In this document: positions 44,591-53,728 of the stretch, one piece after another
How the letters are laid out: every line of letters starts with the position of its first letter
How positions within the stretch are numbered: position 1 is the first letter of the stretch
Source: Burkholderia cepacia
GTDB lineage: Bacteria; Pseudomonadota; Gammaproteobacteria; Burkholderiales; Burkholderiaceae
Assembly (NCBI RefSeq): GCF_001718835.1
Contig: NZ_CP013444.1
Span: forward strand, 2,604,001 to 2,668,000
Direction: 5' to 3'
DNA: 64,000 nt
Program-made: the position numbers and the translations under genes
The notes under the pieces: model-generated
The model's database searches: none
Seen by the model: the letters and a program-made list of their open reading frames with translations, nothing else
What the model was told of the DNA's origin: nothing

Positions 44591-45262
44591 ATGTCGAATC
44601 ATGCACGAATCATCACGTTCGCCACGGCATTGGTTCTGGCCGCGCCACTGGTTGCCTGGTCAACACCGGCGTGTTGCGAAACGGCCGACGTTCATATCGA
44701 CGATCAGTCCGCCGCACAGTCGCTGATCCAGACCGTCACCCGCGAGATCCAGCAGGAAATGCGCGCCCGCGCGATCGCGCCGAACGACACCGCGCGAATC
44801 ATGGAGATCGTCAATCGCAACATCCTTCCGTACACGGATCTGCGCCGCACGACCCGACTGGCGATGGGCCCGTCCTGGAAAAAGACGACGCCCGAGCAAC
44901 AGGACGCGATCACGAAACAGTTCGAGCAATTGCTGATCCACACGTATTCGGGCGCGCTCGGACTCGTGACGCCCAACCTGGAATTCCGGTATCCGCCGTC
45001 CCACGCGCCGGCCGACGCGACCGACACCGTCGTCAGGACGGTGGCCGTCTACAACGGCGAACCCGTCGAAATCAACTACCGCCTCTACCGCTCGCCGACG
45101 GGCTGGCGCGTGTACGACCTGAACGTGATGGGCGTGTGGCTCGTGCAGATCTACCGGCACCAGTTCAACGAGATCATCCAGCAGAAGGGCGTCGACGGGC
45201 TGATCCAGGCGCTTGCCGAGCAGAACAAGCGGCTCTCCGTGTCGCCGCGATCGTGGCAGTGA
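44591..45262 (+). CDS. MlaC-like periplasmic lipid-binding protein
   Basis: 223 residues with a signal peptide cut near CCETADV. The MlaC/Ttg2D fold is recognisable: IMEIVNRNILPYTDLRRTTRLAMG, then KQFEQLLIHTYSGAL, and the C-terminal WRVYDLNVMGVWLVQIYRHQFNEIIQQKG. It lies 69 bases after the GMC gene on the same strand and probably carries the lipid substrate across the periplasm. No other Mla genes are in the window. Confidence 0.9.
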   Translation: MSNHARIITFATALVLAAPLVAWSTPACCETADVHIDDQSAAQSLIQTVTREIQQEMRARAIAPNDTARIMEIVNRNILPYTDLRRTTRLAMGPSWKKTTPEQQDAITKQFEQLLIHTYSGALGLVTPNLEFRYPPSHAPADATDTVVRTVAVYNGEPVEINYRLYRSPTGWRVYDLNVMGVWLVQIYRHQFNEIIQQKGVDGLIQALAEQNKRLSVSPRSWQ

Positions 45263-45482
45263 CCCAGGGCCTAGCCTAGAGCACCCCCTCCAATTCCCCG
45301 CTCCATTGGGAGAAATCCTCATCTCCAGGGGCTGGCGCGTCCGGCGAAACCGTCTATGATCGTTACATCAATCAATGACACATTAAATGCTGACTGAATA
45401 ACCCGGCGGCGGCGGCGACGACGCCCGGCGGGCGCGTTCCGGATCAGCGACGACACGCTTGCACGAAACCGGAGACGCCACG

Positions 45483-46379
45483 ATGACCGACCATCCCCTG
45501 CCGGAAGTCCACCTCGACGAGCTGCCGCAATTCCGCGCGGTCCAGCAGCTTGCCTACCGCTGTGTCGAGACCGTCGGCGCGATGCTCTACCCCGGCATCA
45601 CCGAAAAGGAAGCCGCGCGCCTGCTGACCGAATGGCTGCAGGACAACGGCGTGCACGACTGGCTGCACAAGCCGTTCGCGTGGTTCGGCGACCGCACCGC
45701 CTTCCAGGGCTTCTCGGGCCTCAAGCACATGGGCGGCTTCAATCTCGCGTTCTTCCCGAGCAACCGGCAGCTCGAAACCGACATGCCGGTGATCCTCGAC
45801 GTCGCGCCGGTGCTCGACGGCATCGTGGCCGACGTCGGCTACGCGCACTGCCTCGGCCAGAACCCGATCCTCGAGCAGTTGCAGGACGACCTGATGGACC
45901 ATCGCGACCTGATCGTGCGGCTCGTGAAGGCGCGCCGGCCGATGGCCGAGGTCGCGCAGGAAGTCGACGCGCTGTGCCGCCGCCAGGGCGTCGAGCCGCG
46001 CCACAAGGCCTATCCGTTCAAGGTGCTCGCGCATCGCGTCGCGAAGATCCACAAGCTGTCGAAGCCGCGCTTCGTCGCGCGCTTCGGGCTGAACGCGACG
46101 CGCAACCTGCTGCTCGACCAGGGGCGCGCGGCGAAACAGCAAGGCTGGTCGCCGCTGTGGTCGATCGACCGCCGCTCCGAGCATGCACCCGTGCCGGGCC
46201 TGTGGGCCGTCGAGCCGCATCTCGGCTTCGCCGGCGTCGGCGCGAAATTCGAAGAGCTGCTCGTGATCACCGAAGACGACGCGTACTGGCTCGACGAAGA
46301 CCTGCCGCACGTGCGCCGCTGGCAGCGCCGCCTGGCCGAGCGTGCGCAGGCCGTCGCGACCGTGCCGGCCGCCGCCTGA
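45483..46379 (+). CDS. M24-family aminopeptidase-fold protein
   Basis: 298 residues of the pita-bread (creatinase/methionine aminopeptidase) fold: GITEKEAARLLTEWL, a central VILDVAPVLDGIVADVGYAH with Asp metal ligands, and WAVEPHLGFAGVGAKFEELLVI with the Glu ligands. The ligand set looks partly kept, so peptidase activity is possible but not certain. It probably begins a second transcription unit with the fusion and PF10118 genes that follow. Confidence 0.78.
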   Translation: MTDHPLPEVHLDELPQFRAVQQLAYRCVETVGAMLYPGITEKEAARLLTEWLQDNGVHDWLHKPFAWFGDRTAFQGFSGLKHMGGFNLAFFPSNRQLETDMPVILDVAPVLDGIVADVGYAHCLGQNPILEQLQDDLMDHRDLIVRLVKARRPMAEVAQEVDALCRRQGVEPRHKAYPFKVLAHRVAKIHKLSKPRFVARFGLNATRNLLLDQGRAAKQQGWSPLWSIDRRSEHAPVPGLWAVEPHLGFAGVGAKFEELLVITEDDAYWLDEDLPHVRRWQRRLAERAQAVATVPAAA

Positions 46380-46424
46380 CGCGAACCCGCCTTTCCTTCC
46401 GACTCCCTGAACGACGGACTCACG

Positions 46425-48212
46425 ATGCAGCCTCTTTCCGACGAAGCGCCGCTGGCCCTGTTCGAATCGGTTCATAGCGAAACGGCGGTCGCCTCCGGCG
46501 ACCTGACGCTCGCGGTCAGGACCTGGGGCGACCCGGCCCGCTCGCCGGTCGTGCTCGTGCACGGTTATCCCGACGACAGCAGCGTCTGGCAGCACGTCGC
46601 GCCGCTGCTCGCGCGCAAGCACTACGTGATCGCGTACGACGTGCGCGGCGCGGGCCTGTCCGGCGTGCCGAAGCGCACGGCCGACTACCACCTCGCGAAG
46701 CTGACCGACGATTTCGTCGCGGTGATCGACGCGCTCTGCCCCGGTCGCGCCGTGCATCTGGTCGCGCATGACTGGGGCTCGATCCAGGGCTGGGAATTCG
46801 TCACCGATCCGCGCCTTTCCGGCCGCATCGCGTCGTACACGTCGTGCTCGGGGCCGTGCCTCGACCATGTCGGTTTCTGGCTGCGCGAACGCGTGCTGCA
46901 CCCGACGCCCGCGTCGCTCGCCAGGCTCGGCGGCCAGCTCGTGCGCTCGTGGTACGTGTACCTGTTCCACCTGCCGTTCATCCCGGAGCTCGGCTGGCGG
47001 CTGTGGCTCGGCCGCGCGTGGCCGCGCCTGCTGCGCCGGCTCGAAAAAACGCCCGTCGCGCCGCGCCCGACGCAAGCCGACGACGGCGCGCGCGGCGTGC
47101 GCCTCTATCGCGCGAACTTCATTCGCTGCCTGTTCGCACCGCGCGAACGCCATGCGCATGCACCGGTGCAGACGATCGTGCCGCTCGGCGACAAGTACGT
47201 GAGCCCCGCGCTGTCCGAGCACCTGTCGCGCTGGGTGCCGCAGTACTACCGCCGTGAGGTCGCGGCCGGCCACTGGCTGCCGCTCGCCGATCCGGCGCGC
47301 TTCGCGGATCTGGCCGGGCAACTGATCGACGCGGTCGAATCAGGCAACGAGCCGCCCGCGCTCGCGAACGCGCGCCGCCGCGCAACGAGCGGCCGCTTCA
47401 GCGGCAAGGTCGCGGTCGTCACCGGCGCGGGCAGCGGCATCGGCCGCTGCGCGGCGCTCGCGTTCGCGCGCGAAGGCGCGACGATCGTCGCGTGCGACAT
47501 CGATCTCGCGAGCGCCGAACGCACCGCGCTGCTGATCGGGCTGACCGGCGCGCAGGCGCATGCGAAACGCGTCGACGTCGGGTCCGCCGACGAAATGGAA
47601 GCGCTCGCGACATGGGTCGGCGGCGAACTCGGCGGCGCGGACGTGGTGATCAACAACGCGGGCATCGGCATGGCCGGCGGCATCCTCGACACGAGCACGC
47701 GGCACTGGGAGCGCATCCTGCACGTGAACCTGTGGGGCGTGATCCACGGCTCGCGGCTGTTCGCGCAGCAGATGGCCGCGCGCGGCACCGGCGGGCACAT
47801 CGTCAACACCGCGTCGGCCGCCGCGTTCGGGCCGTCGCGCGACCTGCCCGCGTATGCGACGACGAAGGCCGCCGTGTTGATGCTCAGCGAATGCATGCGC
47901 GCGGAGCTCGCGGGAAAAGGCATCGGCGTGACGGCCGTGTGCCCCGGCTTCGCGGAGACGGGAATCATGGCGTCGACGCAATACGCGGGCGCCAATGCAC
48001 AGGACGAAGCGCGGCTGCGCAAGCGCGCGACGAAGCTGTACCAGATGCGCGGCCTGAAACCCGAAACCGTCGCGCAGGCGATGGTCGACGGCGTGCTGCG
48101 CAACCGCCCCGTCGTCGCCGTCGGCGGCGAGGCGCACGCGATGCGCTTCGTCGGCCGCTTCATGCCGTGGCTCGGCCGGATGATCGCCCGCGTCAGCATG
48201 GCATCGCATTGA
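46425..48212 (+). CDS. Epoxide-hydrolase-like / short-chain dehydrogenase fusion (EphD-like)
   Basis: 595 residues in two domains. N-terminal alpha/beta hydrolase (about 20-305): HGYPDDSSVWQHVAPLL and the nucleophile Asp in VAHDWGSIQG, the epoxide hydrolase pattern. C-terminal SDR (about 325-590): VVTGAGSGIGRCAAL, NNAGIG and the catalytic YATTK. The same domain order occurs in mycobacterial EphD, which acts on mycolic-acid epoxides. It suggests conversion of an epoxy lipid to a diol and then a ketone. Confidence 0.9.
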   Translation: MQPLSDEAPLALFESVHSETAVASGDLTLAVRTWGDPARSPVVLVHGYPDDSSVWQHVAPLLARKHYVIAYDVRGAGLSGVPKRTADYHLAKLTDDFVAVIDALCPGRAVHLVAHDWGSIQGWEFVTDPRLSGRIASYTSCSGPCLDHVGFWLRERVLHPTPASLARLGGQLVRSWYVYLFHLPFIPELGWRLWLGRAWPRLLRRLEKTPVAPRPTQADDGARGVRLYRANFIRCLFAPRERHAHAPVQTIVPLGDKYVSPALSEHLSRWVPQYYRREVAAGHWLPLADPARFADLAGQLIDAVESGNEPPALANARRRATSGRFSGKVAVVTGAGSGIGRCAALAFAREGATIVACDIDLASAERTALLIGLTGAQAHAKRVDVGSADEMEALATWVGGELGGADVVINNAGIGMAGGILDTSTRHWERILHVNLWGVIHGSRLFAQQMAARGTGGHIVNTASAAAFGPSRDLPAYATTKAAVLMLSECMRAELAGKGIGVTAVCPGFAETGIMASTQYAGANAQDEARLRKRATKLYQMRGLKPETVAQAMVDGVLRNRPVVAVGGEAHAMRFVGRFMPWLGRMIARVSMASH

Positions 48213-48242
48213 CGGCGCACGACGCCGCACAGGGAGACAAGG

Positions 48243-49148
48243 ATGACCGATACCGCCGACTATCACAAGATCAAGGCCCGGCACGTGAAGTTCGACTTCA
48301 GCGACACGCCGATCACCTGGGTGCCGAACGACCCGGGCAGCACGCACATCATCAACACGCTGAACCTGCTGTTCCCGGAAGGCGAGCTGTGGTTCTGCCG
48401 CGTGTACAACAAGGCGCTGCCGCTGATCACCGACGCGCGCCTGCGCGACGAGGCCGAAGGCTTCCTGCGGCAGGAGGCCGTGCATTCGCGTTCGCACGGC
48501 GGCGTGCTGAAGCACTACTACGACCGGCACGGGATCGACACGAAGCCGTTCACGCAAAAGCTCAACCGGCTGTTCACGCGCGTGCTCGGCGAACAGCCGC
48601 TCGGGCTGAAGATCGGCCACACGCGTTTCTGGCTGCGGCAGCAGCTCGCGGTGATCGCGTCGCTCGAGCATTTCTTCGGCTATCTCGGCAACTGGGTGCT
48701 CAACGCGCACGGGCTCGACGCGGGGAAAGCCGACCCGACGATGGTCGACCTGCTGCGCTGGCACGGCGCGGAGGAGGTCGAGCACCGCACGGTCGCGTTC
48801 GACATCTACCGGCACATGGGCGGCACCTATCCGGAGCGCTGCGTGCACATGGCGTTCGTGATCCTGCTGCTGCTCTACTACATCACGACGGGCGCGAAGT
48901 TCATGTACCGGCGCGACCCGGACGCCGGCCGCTACCCGGGTTTCGTGCTCGCGTGGTGGCAAGGCTCGCGGCGCGGGCACCTGCCGTCGTTCTGGAAGGT
49001 GATCGGCGCGGCGCTGCGCTATTTCAAGCCCGGCTATACGCCGCACCACGAAGGCTCGACCGAACAGGCGCTCGCCTACCTCGCCCGCTCGCCGGCCGCG
49101 CAGGCGGCCGCGCACGGCGGCAACTGGGGCACGACGAAGGGCGCGTGA
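48243..49148 (+). CDS. PF10118-type metal-dependent hydrolase
   Basis: 301 residues preceded by GGGAGACAAGG. Ferritin-like metal motifs are visible: RQEAVHSRSHGG, ASLEHFFGYLGN and WHGAEEVEHRTVAFD, suggesting a di-iron or other metal centre. A hydrophobic segment (about 205-225) may contact the membrane. The family commonly sits near fatty-acid or lipid enzymes; here it follows the EphD-like fusion by 30 bases. Confidence 0.85.
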   Translation: MTDTADYHKIKARHVKFDFSDTPITWVPNDPGSTHIINTLNLLFPEGELWFCRVYNKALPLITDARLRDEAEGFLRQEAVHSRSHGGVLKHYYDRHGIDTKPFTQKLNRLFTRVLGEQPLGLKIGHTRFWLRQQLAVIASLEHFFGYLGNWVLNAHGLDAGKADPTMVDLLRWHGAEEVEHRTVAFDIYRHMGGTYPERCVHMAFVILLLLYYITTGAKFMYRRDPDAGRYPGFVLAWWQGSRRGHLPSFWKVIGAALRYFKPGYTPHHEGSTEQALAYLARSPAAQAAAHGGNWGTTKGA

Positions 49149-49218
49149 CGCGCGGCGGCGCGCGCGGCCCGCGCCGAAATGCGTACAATCGCGGCTTCAA
49201 TTTCCCGGAGGTGCCGCG

Positions 49219-49506
49219 ATGGCCATGAAGAAAACCGATCTCGAAAAGAACAAGGCGCTCAAGCTGACGCACGCGATGAAGCAGTCGAGCTCCGCGCGTT
49301 TCGGCAAGGGTGCCGAAGACGCCGCCAAGCTCGACCGCCGCGCGCAGCGCAAGCTCGACCAGGAACAAGGCCTCGTGCCGTTCGCATGCAAGCTCAACGC
49401 GGAACTCGTCGAACAGCTGAAGGCGCGCGCGTCCACGCACCCGGAAGGGATGACGGGCCTGCTGTCCGAGCTGCTCGTGAACGGCCTCGCGCAACGCGAC
49501 GCGTGA
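49219..49506 (+). CDS. Small basic protein with ribbon-helix-helix-like C-terminus
   Basis: 95 residues with a good GGAGGTG. The N-terminal 50 residues are lysine/alanine-rich and probably disordered; residues 53-92 (VPFACKLNAELVEQLKARA, LLSELLVNGLAQ) have the strand-helix-helix pattern of small DNA-binding RHH proteins. Function unknown. Confidence 0.65.
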   Translation: MAMKKTDLEKNKALKLTHAMKQSSSARFGKGAEDAAKLDRRAQRKLDQEQGLVPFACKLNAELVEQLKARASTHPEGMTGLLSELLVNGLAQRDA

Positions 49507-49566
49507 CCCGCGCCTGTCTCGAAAATTTCCGTTGACATTGCCGCGCTGCCACGACAAACTCGTTCG

Positions 49567-49713
49567 CATGCCTACGTTCAAGCCAATCGCCATCGCGATC
49601 AATCACCGAGTGAACGCCCATACGTGGCGATCACCGGAGGCGCTTGTGCATTAGCATCCAGAGCAGCACTGCATGTCACAAGGCCTCGCCGGATTCGGAT
49701 GAGGCCTTTTTTG
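49567..49713 (+). ncRNA. Candidate small RNA or attenuated leader
   Basis: TTGACA at 49532-49537 and CAAACT at 49555-49560 are separated by 17 bases. About 150 bases later a strong rho-independent terminator ends the transcript (49681-49713). No real gene lies between. A GGAGG followed by GTG CAT TAG at 49648-49656 would form a two-codon minigene. It could be an independent small RNA or the attenuated leader of the DUF2917 gene. Confidence 0.35.
49681..49713 (+). terminator. Rho-independent terminator
   Basis: AGGCCTC (49681-49687) pairs with GAGGCCT (49701-49707) with an inner CCG/CGG stem and is followed by a T run (49708-49713). Confidence 0.8.
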
Positions 49714-49758
49714 TTTGGGTACGCGTCATCCTGTCCGGCTCAACGGATGGAGATGACG

Positions 49759-50133
49759 ATGGACCAAGCAAGCCGGCTGGTTGTTCGTCCCGATCGGTGC
49801 CGCACCGATGCGATCGCATTGCCGCGGGTCGTGATGCAGTTCGCGGTCGCGCCGCGCAGGACGCTGACGTGGCGCGCGCCGGACGATGCCGAGATCCGCG
49901 TGCACGACGCGACGCTGTGGGTCACGCGGCTGGGCAGCGTCGACGATTACTGGATACGCCCCGGCGACGTGCTGCGCATCCCGCGCGGCGAACGCATCTG
50001 GCTGAGCACCGACGGCGCCCGCCCGGCCGAAGCATCGATCACGACCGCGTACGTGAAGCGCGGCGAGCGGCTGCAACGCGCGCTCGCGCAGATGCGGCGC
50101 ATGCTGCGCGGGCCCTGGCGAAGTCGGGAATGA
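49759..50133 (+). CDS. DUF2917 family protein
   Basis: 124 residues if started at ATG 49759, which has GGAG at a good distance; ATG 49747 and 49753 are in frame. The cupin-like core LPRVVMQFAVAPRRTLTWRAPDDAEIRVHD, LWVTRLGSVDDYWIRPGDVLRIPRGERIWLS is the DUF2917 pattern. Function unknown; it is preceded by the terminator at 49681. Confidence 0.75.
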   Translation: MDQASRLVVRPDRCRTDAIALPRVVMQFAVAPRRTLTWRAPDDAEIRVHDATLWVTRLGSVDDYWIRPGDVLRIPRGERIWLSTDGARPAEASITTAYVKRGERLQRALAQMRRMLRGPWRSRE

Positions 50134-50272
50134 TGCGGCCGTCGTCACGCGCGATCCAACATGAGCGACGTGAGGAAACGTGCGCGCCTGCGGCTCAACC
50201 CATCGCAGGTGCGCATCGAATGACGCGGCACGCCGGTGCGTGCCGCGAGCGATCGCGCGCCGCGCGCGACCA

Positions 50273-50551
50273 TCAGGTGCTGGCGGCGAGACGCGGGCCC
50301 GTGCCGCGCGGACTGGATTCGATTTCAGGTCGTTGCGACGGCTGCGCGCTCACCCACGGATCGATGCCCTGCTTCTGCACCTCCTCGAGGAATGACACAC
50401 GTGTGCGCCAGTAATCCGCTTGTAATTTCGCGTCGATGACGCGCTGTTCGGCAGCGAACAGTTCCATGCGCGCCGTCACGAGCATCGACGCTGCGGTTTT
50501 TTCCGGCGTGGGGGCGTGTCGCATCGCCCAACGGCTGATCCAGTTCAACAT
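50273..50551 (-). CDS. Small conserved hypothetical protein
   Basis: 92 residues from ATG 50551 with an excellent GGAGGTCAGC. The central part (AASMLVTARMELFAAEQRVI, DAKLQADYWRTRVSFLEEV) is predicted to be a long helix or coiled coil; the C-terminal 25 residues are polar. No family known to me beyond lineage-specific hypotheticals. Confidence 0.6.
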   Translation of the reverse strand: MLNWISRWAMRHAPTPEKTAASMLVTARMELFAAEQRVIDAKLQADYWRTRVSFLEEVQKQGIDPWVSAQPSQRPEIESSPRGTGPRLAAST

Positions 50552-51252
50552 GCTGACCTCCGTGATTACGGACGAACCCGCATCGGGCAATCGCAATCGG
50601 CCGCCCGGCGCCCGCGTGCGCAACGGCCGCCGTGCTTTACCACCAGGCGCGCCACGGGCCGCCGACTCCCCGCGTCAACGACCATCGGCCCGGTGCGCAT
50701 GCGCGGTGTATCTATCCTAGAAAGACTTGCCGGTTTATGCGATGGGGTCTTGCAATCTTTTACACAGAAACCACAGTCCGCATTGCAATACGCGATGACA
50801 GTTGCGGACGGGACGGCTTCGGCGCACGATAGCCCGATGCCCGCTCGGCGCTTGACTGACGAATCGATTCACCCGTGCACTCGCGTCGCCACACATGCAC
50901 ACGAGGCGGCGCATGCACAGTTCGCGTGCAGCATGCGCACGCTCCGTTTCGCCCGCACGTCGGCGCCGCTCCCCCCTCGTTTTGTCCCGTTTCGTCCGGT
51001 TTCGCCGCCCTTTCCCGTCCGAACCGGTAAAATGCGCGCCTTCCCGCAGCCGGCCCCGCCGACCGCCCGTGCCCGGCCAGCCGCTGATCGCGCCCCGCCA
51101 CTATATCGTCCGAGCTATCCGCGCTATTACAATCCGCCGATAGCCGGCCAATAGTGGCTGGTTACAGTAAGCCCGCCGCGCCCGGCTGGCTGCGCCGCTA
51201 CAAAAAATCAACGTAACAAGCAACACGACAACCCGACCGGAGAAACGCCTTC
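50552..51252. other. Long leader region of the purine permease
   Basis: About 700 bases between divergent genes. I see no convincing gene or purine-riboswitch consensus. An AT-richer tract near 50715-50790 and the C-rich stretch at 50955-51020 may hold promoter elements, but no pair of boxes stands out. Confidence 0.4.
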
Positions 51253-52554
51253 ATGGAATCCATCAAGCGGTATTTCGGCTTCGCTGAAGCCGGCACCGAC
51301 TTCCGCACCGAAATACTCGCGGGCGTCACCACGTTCCTGACGATGGCTTACATCATCTTCGTCAACCCCGCGATCCTCGGCGATGCCGGCATGCCGAAGG
51401 AATCCGTGTTCGTCGCGACCTGCCTCGTCGCGGCGCTGGCGTCGATCATCATGGGGCTGTACGCGAACTACCCGATCGCGTGCGCGCCCGGCATGGGCCT
51501 GAACGCGTATTTCGCGTATACGGTCGTCAAGGGAATGGGCTTCACGTGGCAGGCCGCGCTCGGCGCGGTGTTCATCTCCGGCTGCCTGTTCCTGCTCGTC
51601 ACGCTGTTCCGCGTGCGCGAGGCGATCGTCAACGGCATCCCGAAATCGCTGCGCATCTCGATCACCGCCGGCATCGGCCTGTTCCTCGGCATCATCTCGC
51701 TGAAGACCTCGGGCGTGATCGTCGGCAGCCCGGCCACGCTCGTCACGCTCGGCGACCTGCACAAGCCGACCACGATCCTCGCGATCGTCGGCTTCTTCAC
51801 GATCGTCACGCTCGACCACCTGCGCGTGCGCGGCGCGATCCTGATCGGCATCATCGGCGTGACGATCCTGTCGTTCTTCTTCGGCGGCAACCAGTTCCAC
51901 GGCGTGTTCTCCGCGCCGCCGTCGATCGACGCGACGCTGTTCAAGCTCGACATCGGCGCCGCGCTGTCGACCGGCATCATCAACGTGATCCTCGTGTTCT
52001 TCCTCGTCGAGCTGTTCGACGCGACCGGCACGCTGATGGGCGTCGCGAACCGCGCGGGCCTGCTCGTCGAAGGCAAGATGAACCGCCTGAACAAGGCGCT
52101 GCTCGCCGACAGCACCGCGATCGTCGCGGGCTCGGTGCTCGGCACGTCGTCGACCACCGCGTATATCGAAAGCGCGTCGGGCGTGCAGGCCGGCGGCCGC
52201 ACGGGCGTGACGGCGATCACCGTCGCCGTGCTGTTCCTCGCGTGCCTGTTCATCGCGCCGCTCGCCGGCGTCGTGCCGGGCTACGCAACGGCACCCGCGC
52301 TGCTGTACGTGTCGTGCCTGATGCTGCGCGAGATGGTCGAGGTGCCGTGGGACGATGCGACGGAAGCCGTGCCGGCCGCGCTCACCGCGCTGCTGATGCC
52401 GTTCACGTACTCGATCGCGAACGGCGTCGCGTTCGGTTTCATCGCATACGGCGGCCTCAAGCTGCTGACGGGCCAAGCCCGCTCGGTCAAGCCGATCGTG
52501 TGGATCATCGCGGCCGTGTTCCTGTTCCGCTTCTTCTATCTCGGCAGCGAATGA
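51253..52554 (+). CDS. NCS2-family purine permease (AzgA/PbuG type)
   Basis: 433 residues with about 13 hydrophobic segments. Family motifs: FLTMAYIIFVNPAILGDAGM near the N-terminus, ANYPIACAPGMGLNAYFAY, and LFDATGTLMGVANRAG with SVLGTSSTTAYIESASG. It should import adenine, guanine or hypoxanthine by proton symport in the inner membrane. A perfect terminator follows. Confidence 0.92.
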   Translation: MESIKRYFGFAEAGTDFRTEILAGVTTFLTMAYIIFVNPAILGDAGMPKESVFVATCLVAALASIIMGLYANYPIACAPGMGLNAYFAYTVVKGMGFTWQAALGAVFISGCLFLLVTLFRVREAIVNGIPKSLRISITAGIGLFLGIISLKTSGVIVGSPATLVTLGDLHKPTTILAIVGFFTIVTLDHLRVRGAILIGIIGVTILSFFFGGNQFHGVFSAPPSIDATLFKLDIGAALSTGIINVILVFFLVELFDATGTLMGVANRAGLLVEGKMNRLNKALLADSTAIVAGSVLGTSSTTAYIESASGVQAGGRTGVTAITVAVLFLACLFIAPLAGVVPGYATAPALLYVSCLMLREMVEVPWDDATEAVPAALTALLMPFTYSIANGVAFGFIAYGGLKLLTGQARSVKPIVWIIAAVFLFRFFYLGSE

Positions 52555-52580
52555 GCGTCGCGCAACCCGCCGCATAACGA

Positions 52581-52606
52581 AAAACGCCACTTTCGAGTGG
52601 CGTTTT
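52581..52606 (+). terminator. Rho-independent terminator of the purine permease gene
   Basis: AAAACGCCACT (52581-52591) and AGTGGCGTTTT (52596-52606) form a perfect 11-base-pair stem with a TTCG tetraloop, ending in T residues. The symmetry lets it work on both strands. Confidence 0.92.
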
Positions 52607-52726
52607 CATTGGTGCGCGGGCATCGGGTGGACGCGAGACGGCGACGGCAAACCTCCGGCGCGCGCGGACTCGACGGCGACCGGGCCCGCTGCGCTCAGCG
52701 GCGCCCGCTCGACACGCGCTCGGCGT

Positions 52727-53014
52727 TCAGCGGCAGTTGGCCTCGTAGAAGCGGACGTAGCCGCTGCGCAGCGTCACGCATTGCGCGCGCGTCTCCGACA
52801 GCAGGCGCCGTGCAGCCGCCTCGATACGGTCGCGGTGCTGGTCGAATGCGCCGACCATGTCCTCGAAACGCGGGGATGCCGCGCCGAAGTGGTCTTCCAT
52901 CGCCTCCGCGGTGATGTGGCATTGGACGCGCTCGCCATTGACCAACGCCGTGAACGCAAGCATGAGGTCGCGCCCCGAATACTCGGGCTTCTCGTTCGTG
53001 AAATGGATTTGCAT
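52727..53014 (-). CDS. DUF1488 family protein
   Basis: 95 residues from ATG 53014. MQIHFTNEKPEYSGRDLMLAF, NGERVQCHITAEAMEDHFG and the ending helix match DUF1488, a small cytoplasmic family of unknown function common in Burkholderia and relatives. Confidence 0.75.
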   Translation of the reverse strand: MQIHFTNEKPEYSGRDLMLAFTALVNGERVQCHITAEAMEDHFGAASPRFEDMVGAFDQHRDRIEAAARRLLSETRAQCVTLRSGYVRFYEANCR

Positions 53015-53254
53015 GGGACCCGCCTCGACCGGTAGAAAACGAATGACCGCGTCCGTCGTCCGCCACCGGCCGGACGAAATGTACGCGGGCTCGCCGGCAA
53101 CGACACGGGCCGCGGCGTTTGGCGCGGACAATGCATGCCGGTTGCTTTCCACTTTAGACGGTTTGGCGCAGGAGGCAAATTTTGCGCGCGCGGCGTTCCG
53201 CCGCGGTTTTCGTCTGGTCAATCCCGCGCCGGGCGAGCCGAATCAGGTCCGGCA

Positions 53255-53446
53255 TCAATGGGGATCTTTCGGCCACACGTTGAGCGCGACCGCGGTCGTC
53301 GCGACGCCCAGCCCGATCGCCGCCGCGCCGTAGAGCAGCGCGTCCTGGATATCGAAGAGCAGGCCGTGGATCGCCACGGCAATGCCGCCCAGCATGATGA
53401 ATGTGGCGATGGCCGCCAGCACGACTCTCAGTTCCGTCCGAACCAT
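53255..53446 (-). CDS. Small two-TM protein
   Basis: 63 residues from ATG 53446 (GGGAG upstream). Two hydrophobic helices (about 7-28 and 34-55) with polar ends (VWPKDPH). Unknown inner-membrane protein. Confidence 0.5.
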   Translation of the reverse strand: MVRTELRVVLAAIATFIMLGGIAVAIHGLLFDIQDALLYGAAAIGLGVATTAVALNVWPKDPH

Positions 53447-53728
53447 GATGCGTCTCCCGAACGGATGCATGTCGCGTCGCATGCATGTTGCAATGCGGAA
53501 CAAAGCGCGGCGTGATCCAATTTCATGATTGCATGCGCCCGCTTAAAAACAAGCAGAATTTGCCCGCAGTCGCGCATCTCGCGCGGCGCTTGTATGATGG
53601 AGCGTTCCTGCGTGGCCGGCCTGCGCCGGACGTCGCGCGAGCGGGGAACGCACCCCGCCGGCGGCTGCAGATCAGCATGAGATCGGAGCGCGCGCCACCG
53701 CGCCCCCTCCGGTCACTGGAGACAAGTC

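Noticed and set aside
50552..51252. Possible purine riboswitch before the purine permease
   Set aside because: The conserved core and loop sequences of the purine aptamer are not present.
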